A stretch of DNA of 6,445 bases from JASFQI01 sp050115555. GTDB taxonomy: Bacteria; Desulfobacterota; DSM-4660; Desulfatiglandales; HGW-15. Under the pieces are notes generated by a model. It saw nothing but the letters and a program-made list of their open reading frames with translations, did not search any database and was not told where the DNA came from. Position 1 is the stretch's first letter. Each line of letters begins with the position of its first letter. Positions 1-5,609 of this stretch are shown piece by piece. The stretch is from the NCBI GenBank assembly GCA_050115555.1, contig JASFQI010000296.1, positions 1 to 6,445 of the forward strand, written 5' to 3'. The position numbers were made by a program, and so were the translations under genes.

Positions 1-386
1 CTACGGCAAAGGGCATGGAGCTCCTGGAGAAGGTGGGGATCGCAGACAAGGCCCACCACTTCCCCTCCCAGCTCTCCGGCGGTCAGCAGCAGCGGGCGGC
101 CATCGCCCGGGCCCTGGCCATGGATCCGGATGTCCTCCTGTTCGATGAGCCTACGTCCGCTCTGGATCCGGAACTGGTGGGCGAGGTGCTGAGGGTCATG
201 CAGAAACTGGCCGAGGAGGGACGGACCATGCTCATTGCCACGCATGAGATGGGGTTTGCCAAGGAGGTCTCCTCCCAGATCGTGTTTCTGCACGACGGGT
301 ATGTGGAAGAGCAGGGGCCGCCGGAGAAGGTCTTTGGGAACCCGGACTCGCCGCGATGCCGTCAGTTCCTGGCGAATTTTCTGTAA
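1..386 (+). CDS. Polar/basic amino-acid ABC transporter ATP-binding protein, 3' part (HisP/GlnQ-like)
   Basis: This is the ATPase subunit that powers uptake of polar amino acids from the cytoplasmic face of the inner membrane. Only the C-terminal half is present. The frame is open from the left edge (codons from base 3), so the ATG at 15 is an internal methionine. Visible motifs, in order, are the ABC signature LSGGQQQR (codons from 72), Walker B VLLFDEP (from 132) followed by the D-loop SALDP, and the H-loop histidine in THEMGF (243-245). THEM and DEPTSALDP are typical of the HisP/GlnQ/ArtP branch. Walker A and the Q-loop must lie off the left edge; a family member of about 240-255 residues would lack roughly its first half here. 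The stop TAA at 384-386 is followed by a 66-nt gap before the binding-protein gene on the same strand. Placing the ATPase first differs from the enteric hisJQMP order. The family call is secure; the substrate is not shown by this subunit. Confidence 0.95.
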   Translation, partial: TAKGMELLEKVGIADKAHHFPSQLSGGQQQRAAIARALAMDPDVLLFDEPTSALDPELVGEVLRVMQKLAEEGRTMLIATHEMGFAKEVSSQIVFLHDGYVEEQGPPEKVFGNPDSPRCRQFLANFL

Positions 387-452
387 CGCCCGATCGGCGG
401 ACGAGCGGGGGCTGTTCGATTTGAAAATCCATCAAGAAAAGGGAGGAAAAGC

Positions 453-1244
453 ATGAAAAGATTCCAAAAGGTGTTTGCTTGCATGGTGATGATCGCGGTA
501 GCCCTGGTGTTCGCCGGACCGGTGTCCGCCGGCGAGTGGGACAAGGTCCGGATCGGGACGGAGGGCGCATACCCCCCGTTCAACTTCGTGGATCAGGACG
601 GCAAGCTCCAGGGGTTTGACATCGACATCGCCAAGGCCCTTTGCGAGGAGATGGGCGTGGAGTACGAGTTCGTGGTGCAGGACTGGGACGGCATCATTCC
701 GGGCCTCCTGGCGAAGAAGTACGACTGCATCATCGCCTCTATGTCCATTACGGAGGAGCGTAAGCAGAAGGTCGACTTCACGGAAAAGTACTACCTGACC
801 CCGGCCCGGTTTGTTGCGAAGAAGGGAGCCGGCATCGAGATCTCCAAGGAAGGGCTCAAGGGGAAGACCGTTGGCGTGCAGCGCGCTACGATTCACGAGA
901 ACTTCCTGCGGGACAACTTCGGGGACGCGGTGGACATCAAGTCGTACGCCACACAGGACGAGGCCAACATGGACCTGGTATCCGGTCGCGTGGACCTCGT
1001 GATCGCGGATGCCACGGTCCTTCTGGGCGGTTTTCTGGAGACCGACGCGGGTGCGGACTACGAGTTCGTGGGACCCGGGTTCACGGATGAGAAGTGGTTC
1101 GGCGAGGGGATCGGGATTGCGCTGCGCAAGGAGGACGACACGCTTCGCGAGATGTTCAACAAGGCGATCAAGGCGCTCCGCGAAAAGGGAATCTACCAGA
1201 AGATCAACGCCAAGTACTTCGATTTCGACGTATACGGAGACTAG
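453..1244 (+). CDS. Periplasmic amino-acid-binding protein (SBP_bac_3 family, LAO/HisJ-like)
   Basis: This is the periplasmic receptor that captures the amino acid and delivers it to the permease pair encoded downstream. At 263 aa it is normal for the family. Residues 1-26 are a Sec signal peptide: basic MKRFQK, a hydrophobic core, and a predicted cut after VSA26. The mature protein shows the family landmarks Y40-P-P-F, GFDIDIAKALC (54-64), DWDGIIPGL (77-85), SMSITEERK (96-104) and DFTEKYY (108-114). By comparison with the lysine/arginine/ornithine protein, R103 should bind the ligand carboxylate, D186 (in IADA) the amino group, and T146 lies in the second-lobe binding loop. This favours a basic or polar amino acid, but side-chain specificity cannot be read safely. 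The start ATG has GGGAGG at 441-446, six bases upstream. The GC hairpin after the stop may raise its level relative to the permeases. Confidence 0.94.
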   Translation: MKRFQKVFACMVMIAVALVFAGPVSAGEWDKVRIGTEGAYPPFNFVDQDGKLQGFDIDIAKALCEEMGVEYEFVVQDWDGIIPGLLAKKYDCIIASMSITEERKQKVDFTEKYYLTPARFVAKKGAGIEISKEGLKGKTVGVQRATIHENFLRDNFGDAVDIKSYATQDEANMDLVSGRVDLVIADATVLLGGFLETDAGADYEFVGPGFTDEKWFGEGIGIALRKEDDTLREMFNKAIKALREKGIYQKINAKYFDFDVYGD

Positions 1245-1280
1245 TCCGTTACACCGTGAACGATTCCCCAGGTATACGGC

Positions 1281-1323
1281 GCGGCCGCGCGTTTCACTCC
1301 GGGGCGCGCGGCCGCTTCCTTTT
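1281..1323 (+). terminator. GC hairpin with T-rich tail between binding-protein and permease genes (attenuator or mRNA 3' stabiliser)
   Basis: A perfect 11-bp inverted repeat, GCGGCCGCGCG at 1281-1291 and CGCGCGGCCGC at 1305-1315, encloses a 13-nt loop. It is followed directly by TTCCTTTT (1316-1323). The stem is entirely G-C, so the RNA hairpin would be very stable. It begins 36 nt after the binding-protein stop and ends 49 nt before the permease start. In amino-acid and sugar ABC operons such intergenic hairpins commonly end part of the transcripts or protect the upstream mRNA end, so that binding protein exceeds permease. The tail is broken by CC, so termination is probably partial. The permeases have no other visible promoter, which fits read-through. 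Confidence 0.65.
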
Positions 1324-1358
1324 CATTGAGGAACTCCGCCCCCTTTCCGAATAGCACC

Positions 1359-1363
1359 GGGAG
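1359..1363 (+). promoter_or_regulatory. Ribosome binding site for the HisQ-like permease
   Basis: GGGAG lies nine bases before the ATG at 1373 and six before an in-frame TTG at 1370. Both spacings are usable, so the site does not decide alone. ATG is preferred as the stronger start codon, and the two choices differ by one residue. Confidence 0.55.
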
Positions 1364-1372
1364 ACGCGGTTG

Positions 1373-2059
1373 ATGGATCTGCAGGGTTACGGATGGCTTC
1401 TCCTGGACGGGGCCAAGCTCACGGTCCTGGTCGGCCTCTGCTCCATGGCGATCGCCATCTTCCTGGGCCTGATCGGATCCTGGGGAAAGCTGGCGCCGTC
1501 CCGCTTCGCACGCGGGGTTGCGGGGACGTACACCACCGTGATCCGGGGCATCCCGGAGCTCGTCCTCATTCTGCTCGTCTACTACGGTGTCCCCACCCTG
1601 ATTCAGGACATTGCTTCGGCTGCCGGGGCTGAGGTCATCGTGGACATCAACCCGTTTACGGCCGGTGTGGCCACCATCGGTTTCATTTACGGGGCGTTTG
1701 CCACCGAGGTCTTTCGAGGGGCCTACCTCGCCGTACCCAAGGGGCAGATCGAAGCTGCCCGCGCCATGGGCATGAGCACGGCACTGACCTTTCGACGGAT
1801 CACCCTTCCCCAGATGTGGCGGTTTGCACTTCCCGGGCTGGGCAATGTCTGGATGGTCCTGATCAAGGCCACGGCCCTGATCTCCGTCATTCAGCTGCCC
1901 GAGCTCATGCGGAACGCGGACATCGCGTCGCGAGCCACCCGCATGCCGTTCACCTTCTACTTTGCTGCGTCGCTTCTCTATCTCCTGATCACCATCGCCT
2001 CGATCATCTTCCAGCAGAAGGCCGAGACGTGGGCGAACCGCGGTGTGAGGAGGGCATAG
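1373..2059 (+). CDS. Amino-acid ABC transporter permease, HisQ/OccQ-like
   Basis: This is one of the two inner-membrane subunits that form the translocation channel, expected to pair with the next gene's product. It has 228 aa from ATG 1373, normal for the HisQ group. Hydrophobic segments lie at about residues 16-35, 56-76, 98-112, 152-174 and 194-213. The IRGIPELV segment (57-64) is the conserved entry to the second membrane helix of the HEQRo-type 3-TM permease region. The EAA loop that contacts the ATPase is at 127-147, EAARAMGMS followed by RRITLPQ, and the RGAYLAVPKGQIEAA stretch closely matches enteric HisQ. The GNVWMVLIKATALISVI segment (157-173) is also HisQ-like. The gene follows the hairpin and precedes its partner by 3 nt, so the two permeases are translated as a unit. 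Confidence is high for family and role, lower for the exact substrate. Confidence 0.94.
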   Translation: MDLQGYGWLLLDGAKLTVLVGLCSMAIAIFLGLIGSWGKLAPSRFARGVAGTYTTVIRGIPELVLILLVYYGVPTLIQDIASAAGAEVIVDINPFTAGVATIGFIYGAFATEVFRGAYLAVPKGQIEAARAMGMSTALTFRRITLPQMWRFALPGLGNVWMVLIKATALISVIQLPELMRNADIASRATRMPFTFYFAASLLYLLITIASIIFQQKAETWANRGVRRA

Positions 2060-2062
2060 GGT

Positions 2063-2776
2063 ATGGGCGTCATTTGGGAAAGCCTTCCTCGATTCCTGGA
2101 CGGGACCTGGATCACCATCCAGATCACAGGGCTCAGCGTGATCATCGGCCTGTGCCTCGCTGTTCCCCTGGCCCTGATGCGAGTGGCCAGGAACCCGTTC
2201 GTGCGAGGCCCGGTCTATGCCTTCATTTTCTACTTCCGAGGGACCCCCCTGCTCGTTCAGATCTTCCTCATCTATTACGGGAGTGGGCAGTTCCAGGACG
2301 GACTCAGCCAGATCGGGCTCTGGACGTTCTTTCGGGAGGCCTACTTCTGTGCGGTCCTGTCGCTTACCCTGAACACGGCCGCGTACACGGCGGAAATCCT
2401 TCGGGGAGCGATTCAAGGCGTGCCGTGGGGGGAGATCGAGGCGGCCCGTGCGTGCGGCATGTCCGGCGTGCTCCTCTACCGAAGGATCATCCTGCCCAAG
2501 GCGTTTCGGCTGGCCTGGCCGGCCTATACGAACGAGGTCGTGTTCCTACTTCAGGCCTCGTCCCTCGTCTCCATCATCACGCTCATGGACATCACCGGCG
2601 TGGCCCGTGTCCTGTCCGCCCGAACGTTCGCTTTCTACGAGCTGTTCCTCACGGCGGCCGCCATCTACCTCGTGCTCGTCTACGGTGTGATCTGGGTGTT
2701 CCGCAAGATCGAGTACCGGATCTCCGGCCACCTTCGCTCCGCACCCGAGACCACCGACCCCGCCGCCGTTGTCTGA
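2063..2776 (+). CDS. Amino-acid ABC transporter permease, HisM/OccM-like
   Basis: This is the second inner-membrane channel subunit of the same importer, 237 aa. Hydrophobic segments lie at about 17-38, 50-73, 95-111, 158-174 and 194-213. YFRGTPLLVQ (57-66) is the family signature before the second helix. TLNTAAYTAEILRGAI (102-117) and the EAA loop, GEIEAARACGMS then RRIILPK (123-146), closely follow HisM, as does LAWPAYTNEVV (150-160). Having separate HisQ-like and HisM-like copies implies a heterodimeric channel, as in the histidine, lysine/arginine/ornithine and opine systems. The ATG has GAGGAGGG at 2047-2054, inside the end of the upstream gene, eight bases away. This is the last gene of the + strand unit. 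No convincing hairpin terminator follows the stop, although the next 100 bases are T-rich. The polar C-terminal tail (about 221-237) has no recognised role. Confidence 0.94.
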   Translation: MGVIWESLPRFLDGTWITIQITGLSVIIGLCLAVPLALMRVARNPFVRGPVYAFIFYFRGTPLLVQIFLIYYGSGQFQDGLSQIGLWTFFREAYFCAVLSLTLNTAAYTAEILRGAIQGVPWGEIEAARACGMSGVLLYRRIILPKAFRLAWPAYTNEVVFLLQASSLVSIITLMDITGVARVLSARTFAFYELFLTAAAIYLVLVYGVIWVFRKIEYRISGHLRSAPETTDPAAVV

Positions 2777-2809
2777 TCCTCGGTTGTTCTTTTCTTCTCC
2801 CTTACGAGC
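2777..2809. other. Short convergent intergenic spacer
   Basis: Thirty-three bases separate the stop of the HisM-like permease (+) from the stop of the M20 peptidase (-). The spacer is pyrimidine-rich on the + strand, including TTCTTTTCTTCTCCC at 2788-2802. The only inverted repeat noticed is a 5-bp ACCGA/TCGGT pair (2753-2757 and 2780-2784), which is too weak to call an intrinsic terminator. Confidence 0.5.
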
Positions 2810-4003
2810 TTAATTATGGATTTTGTTTTTTCTTATTTTTACCCCTTGTCCCTTCAATCCTGAATCCTGTTTTTCCCTTTCACACCACCGGCACCCGATC
2901 TCGAAGTACACCTCCACGGCCTCCTCGATCCTGGAGACGGAGCAGGACTCGTCGAGCGTGTGGGCCATGGACGGATCGCCCGGGCCCAGGATCAGGGTGG
3001 GCAGATTCCCCAGGGCGGGTGTGAGAATGGAGGCATCCGTAAAGTACGTCATTCCTGCCGGGTGAGGGCACTTTTCAAGGCGGGGGGCCGTCAGGTCGAA
3101 AACCTCCTGTACCCACGGCAGGTCGGGGTCCGTGGCCACGGCCTCCAGGTCCACGAAGGGGTCCAGTTTCACGTCGCTCCCCAGGTAGGCCCGAAGATCT
3201 TCCAGAACCTGCCGGTTGCTCCGGCCCGGGACGGTGCGAATGTCGATTCCGAACACGGCCTCATCCGGGACCGAGTTGATGTTGATGCCGCCTGAAAAGG
3301 TCCCCACGTTGAGGGTGGGCGCGCCGAGGACGGGGTGGGAGGGGATTCCGAACACGCAGTCCTGAAGCCGGAGCACTGCACGGGCCGCCTTGACCACGGC
3401 ATTGACGCCCTTCTCGGGCATGGAGCCGTGGGCGGCAACTCCTGTGGTTCGCGCATTCAGCCAGAGGGCCCCTTTGTGGCCGATCATGGGGACGTTCGAT
3501 GTGGGTTCACCCACGATCAGGGCTCCGGCCTCCCCCAGGGCGTCAGGGAGACCGGCCAGGTGTCGCGCTCCTTCGCTTCCGGTCTCCTCTGCGGCGGTGA
3601 GGATCAGCTTGATCCCGGCTTCACCTCGGGGTTGTTCGGCCAGGCGCAGGGCGGCCACGACCATGGCGGCGAGACCCCCTTTCATGTCGCTGGCGCCCCT
3701 TCCAAAGAGGCGGTCTCCCTCGACGGCCCCGGAAAAGGGATCGTGAAGCCATGTTGCCGATCCGAGGGGCACAGTGTCCATGTGACCGCTGAAGCAAAGA
3801 GGCGGTCGCTCCCCGAGCCCCGGACGGTATGCGACCAGGCTGGTCCTGCCCTCGGCATGGGCATAGGACTGCACGTCGTACCCACCCTCCTGGAGCAGGG
3901 CGCTCAGGTGGTTGGCGCAAAGGGCCTCGGTGCTCGTGGGATTGACGGTGTCAAAGGAAAGAAGCTCACGGGTCAGTGCGATGACACCCGGTCTTGAGGT
4001 CAT
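2810..4003 (-). CDS. M20-family metallopeptidase (ArgE/DapE/ACY1-type amidohydrolase)
   Basis: This is a cytoplasmic, probably di-zinc, enzyme that hydrolyses an amide bond next to a free carboxylate, as in acetylornithine deacetylase, succinyl-diaminopimelate desuccinylase, aminoacylases and some dipeptidases. It has 397 aa from ATG 4003 and no signal peptide. Expected metal and catalytic residues are present: H74 and D76 in GHMDTVP, bridging D106 in GASDMKGG, catalytic E139 with ligand E140 in AAEETGS, E166 in GEPTSN, and H348 in MAHTLDE. The dimerisation (lid) domain is about residues 175-285, with AHGSMP (191-196) and GGININSVPDE (238-248). The fold should end near residue 377; the last 20 residues are a Lys/Asn-rich tail encoded by low-complexity DNA. 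C371 and C374 form a CxxC just before it. A GTG start at 4030 would add nine residues, but ATG 4003 has GGGGA nine bases upstream and suits the family N-terminus. It follows livF by 132 nt on the same strand. The exact substrate is unknown. Confidence 0.9.
   Translation of the reverse strand: MTSRPGVIALTRELLSFDTVNPTSTEALCANHLSALLQEGGYDVQSYAHAEGRTSLVAYRPGLGERPPLCFSGHMDTVPLGSATWLHDPFSGAVEGDRLFGRGASDMKGGLAAMVVAALRLAEQPRGEAGIKLILTAAEETGSEGARHLAGLPDALGEAGALIVGEPTSNVPMIGHKGALWLNARTTGVAAHGSMPEKGVNAVVKAARAVLRLQDCVFGIPSHPVLGAPTLNVGTFSGGININSVPDEAVFGIDIRTVPGRSNRQVLEDLRAYLGSDVKLDPFVDLEAVATDPDLPWVQEVFDLTAPRLEKCPHPAGMTYFTDASILTPALGNLPTLILGPGDPSMAHTLDESCSVSRIEEAVEVYFEIGCRWCEREKQDSGLKGQGVKIRKNKIHN
2856..2869. 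repeat. Tandem 7-bp repeat (AATCCTG x2) in the peptidase tail
   Basis: AATCCTG occurs twice head to tail with no mismatch, inside the pyrimidine-rich stretch that encodes the last residues of the M20 peptidase. Next to it, 2821-2840 is 17 T out of 20 on the + strand. Two copies are few and could arise by slippage or chance. Confidence 0.5.
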
Positions 4004-4135
4004 GGAAGGAAATCCCCGTTCTGAAAGCACGACATGGACACAATCCGAGGCCCACTATTTTGCTGCCGCGGTTTTCGTGTTTCCGGGAATGAGCGGTTCA
4101 GCGAAGGCTTCGACGCGCATCTTCCTTATGGCATG
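4004..4135 (-). other. Gap between livF and the M20 peptidase gene
   Basis: This 132-nt stretch is the longest non-coding gap in the right half. It contains no clear -35/-10 pair, no tRNA-like sequence and no U-tailed terminator on the - strand. It does hold a 21-codon ORF (4120 down to 4055) and an imperfect stem: on the - strand GCTG-AA-CCGC at 4102-4093 can pair with GCGGCAGC at 4069-4062. The peptidase may therefore be co-transcribed with the liv genes or have its own weak promoter; the sequence does not settle it. Confidence 0.5.
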
Positions 4136-4840
4136 TCACAGCCAGGCCTTGATTTGCTCCTTGAGGTTTGCGAAATCTTCTCTCGGGCCTTCGGTCATGT
4201 TCTTTCCAAGGGCCAGAGCGTAGACGTAATCGGAGACCTCAATGGCCTGTTTGATATTCTGGTCCACGAGAAGAATGGTAATGCCTTCCTTCTTGAGGTC
4301 GGTGAGCTTGTCGTAAATGTCGTGGGCCACGATGGGTGCGAGACCGGCCGTGGGCTCGTCCACGAGCATGAGGTCGGGGTCGATCATCATGGCCCGTCCC
4401 AGCTCCACCATGCGTTGCTGACCCCCGCTGAAGCCGCCCGCTTTCTGTTTTCGGCGGTCTTTCAGCACAGGGAAGCGCTCATAGTTTTCGTCGAGCTTCC
4501 TGCGGATTCGCTTCTTGTCGCGTTTGTAGGTCCAGGCCCCCAGCTGGAGGTTCTCCTCCACCGTCATGTCGGGGAACACGTTGCGCCGCTGGGGGATGTA
4601 CGTCAATCCCAGCTTGGGCATCTTGAACGGGTTGGCCCCGGTGATGTCGGTCCCTTTCCAGGAGACCTCGCCCCGGTTGGGGGGGAGGAACCCGTAAATC
4701 GTTTTCAGGAGCGTGGATTTGCCCACGCCGTTCGTACCGATGATCGAGGTGAGCTTCGCGTTCTGGGCCGTGAGGTTCACCCCCTGCAAGATGTTGATGT
4801 CCCGGTAGTAGCCGGCATGGACGTCCTTCACCTCAAGCAT
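4136..4840 (-). CDS. livF: Branched-chain amino-acid ABC transporter ATP-binding protein LivF
   Basis: This is one of the two ATPases of a Liv/HAAT-type importer; it pairs with LivG on the cytoplasmic face of the LivH-LivM channel. It has 234 aa, normal for LivF. Motifs are Walker A GTNGVGKST (35-43), Q-loop Q84 in YIPQRRNVFP, signature FSGGQQR (137-143, Phe in place of the common Leu) and Walker B LMLVDEP (157-163). The usual H-loop histidine is replaced by Q194 in VDQN; LivF proteins typically carry VEQN here, so this is a family trait and helps separate LivF from LivG. The ATG at 4840 overlaps the livG stop by 8 nt (ATGCTTGA) and has AGGAGG five bases upstream. The open frame extends further upstream to 4954, but that part is the livG 3' end read in another frame. 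Liv systems carry Leu/Ile/Val, but related ones carry other amino acids, amides or urea, so the substrate is provisional. Confidence 0.95.
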   Translation of the reverse strand: MLEVKDVHAGYYRDINILQGVNLTAQNAKLTSIIGTNGVGKSTLLKTIYGFLPPNRGEVSWKGTDITGANPFKMPKLGLTYIPQRRNVFPDMTVEENLQLGAWTYKRDKKRIRRKLDENYERFPVLKDRRKQKAGGFSGGQQRMVELGRAMMIDPDLMLVDEPTAGLAPIVAHDIYDKLTDLKKEGITILLVDQNIKQAIEVSDYVYALALGKNMTEGPREDFANLKEQIKAWL

Positions 4841-5606
4841 GGTCCCCTCCTGTCGCCCCTGCTCCCTCGAGCTGTTCTTTCTCCGAGGCCTCGCCGAGGT
4901 AGGCGTCGATGACGGCTTCGTCCTTGCGCACGACCTCGGGATCCCCGTCCGCAATCAACCGGCCTTCGTTCATGACGAGCACCCGATGGGAAAGGCCGAA
5001 GATCGTATCCATGTCGTGGCTTACGATGATGAAGGCCTTTCCTGCCTGGTGCACCTCGCGGATGTATTCGTGAATCTGCGTTCGCAGCTCCGGGTGGACC
5101 CCGGCGAAGGGCTCGTCCAGAAAGATCAGGGCCGGGTCGAGCATGAGCACACGGCCAAGCTCGAGCAGTTTCTGCTGCCCTCCGGAGAGGTTCTGAGCGG
5201 GCTCATAGGCCAGGCGGGTGATCGTGAGGAATTCCATGACCTCCTCGGCGCGGGCCTCAGCCGTTTTCCGGTCCCCGTGTCCCAGCGCGAGCGCCGGGAC
5301 GAGCAGATTGTCCATCACGTTCATGCGCCGGAAGACTCGGGTCACCTGGAAGGTCCTTCCAAGGCCCCGTTTCGCCCTCTCATAGGGAGGAAGCCGCTCG
5401 ATCCGTTCGCCCTGAAAAAGGATGGAACCGGATGTCGGTTTCAGCAGGCCGTTGATCGTGTTGATCGTCGTGGTTTTGCCCGAGCCGTTGGGCCCGATCA
5501 GACCGATGAGCTCGTTGCCCGCAACGGAGAACGAGATTCCATCGACTGCTTTGACGCCTCCGAAGTGTTTTTTCAGGGATTCGACTTTTAAATCGATGTC
5601 TGTCAT
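4833..5606 (-). CDS. livG: Branched-chain amino-acid ABC transporter ATP-binding protein LivG
   Basis: This is the second ATPase of the Liv-type importer, 257 aa, as expected for LivG. Residues 1-20 include LKKHFGGVKAV, the typical LivG opening. Motifs are Walker A GPNGSGKTT (38-46), GRTFQ with Q-loop Q87, the LivG-style region VFRRMNVMDNLLV (91-103), signature LSGGQQK (140-146), Walker B LIFLDEP (160-166) with AGVHP in the D-loop, and H-loop H197 in VSHDMD. The C-terminal extension after about residue 210 has the usual GDPEVVRKDEAVIDAYLGE stretch, followed by a Glu/Gly-rich end. The ATG at 5606 lies 3 nt after the livM stop and has AAGAGGT (5620-5614 on this strand) seven bases upstream. The end overlaps livF. 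Spacing shows that livM, livG and livF form one transcriptional and translational unit. Confidence 0.96.
   Translation of the reverse strand: MTDIDLKVESLKKHFGGVKAVDGISFSVAGNELIGLIGPNGSGKTTTINTINGLLKPTSGSILFQGERIERLPPYERAKRGLGRTFQVTRVFRRMNVMDNLLVPALALGHGDRKTAEARAEEVMEFLTITRLAYEPAQNLSGGQQKLLELGRVLMLDPALIFLDEPFAGVHPELRTQIHEYIREVHQAGKAFIIVSHDMDTIFGLSHRVLVMNEGRLIADGDPEVVRKDEAVIDAYLGEASEKEQLEGAGATGGDHA
4846..4851 (-). promoter_or_regulatory. Ribosome binding site of livF, inside the livG 3' end
   Basis: On the - strand a full AGGAGG lies five bases before the ATG at 4840. It fixes the livF start against the longer in-frame extension. Its position inside livG, together with the 8-nt overlap, points to translational coupling of the two ATPases. 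Confidence 0.8.
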
Positions 5607-5609
5607 CGG

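Noticed and set aside
471..488. Possible lipobox at Cys10 of the binding protein (VFAC)
   Set aside because: The cysteine is within the first residues of the hydrophobic core, too early for a lipoprotein signal peptide; a normal signal peptidase I site (VSA, residues 24-26) lies further on.
1370..1372. TTG as the start codon of the HisQ-like permease
   Set aside because: An ATG follows directly at 1373 with acceptable ribosome-site spacing, so the rarer start adds only one residue with no support.
1241..2416. Open frame of 391 codons on the - strand across both permease genes
   Set aside because: It is antisense to two well-supported permeases, its product is an Asp/Gly/Arg/Pro-rich string with no recognisable domain or membrane segment, and such long shadow frames are expected opposite GC-rich genes.
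2753..2802. Terminator after the HisM-like permease
   Set aside because: The T-rich tract is present, but the only nearby pairing is five base pairs around a 22-nt loop, which is not convincing.
1816..3024. Open frame of 402 codons on the + strand overlapping the permeases, the convergent junction and the peptidase 3' end
   Set aside because: It is out of frame with both permeases and antisense to the peptidase, rich in Arg/Pro/His/Ser, and shows no family motif.
2810..4003. Naming the M20 enzyme argE or dapE
   Set aside because: The metal ligands are shared by the whole family and no residue I can see fixes the substrate; the context is a transporter, not an arginine or lysine biosynthesis cluster.
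4001..4030. GTG at 4030 as the peptidase start
   Set aside because: No good ribosome site lies before it, and the nine added residues extend beyond the usual M20 N-terminus; ATG 4003 fits better. It cannot be fully excluded.
4062..4102. Stem in the livF-peptidase gap as an intrinsic terminator
   Set aside because: The stem has a two-base bulge and a 23-nt loop, and neither strand has a T tract after it (the - strand continues with AAAATAG).
4257..4263. Loss of the LivF H-loop histidine (Gln194) as a sign of a dead ATPase
   Set aside because: Glutamine at this place (VEQN or VDQN) is normal for LivF proteins, and Walker A, Walker B and the signature are intact.
4034..4912. Open frame of 292 codons on the + strand opposite livF
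   Set aside because: livF has every ABC ATPase motif in the expected order; the antisense product shows none and is a shadow.
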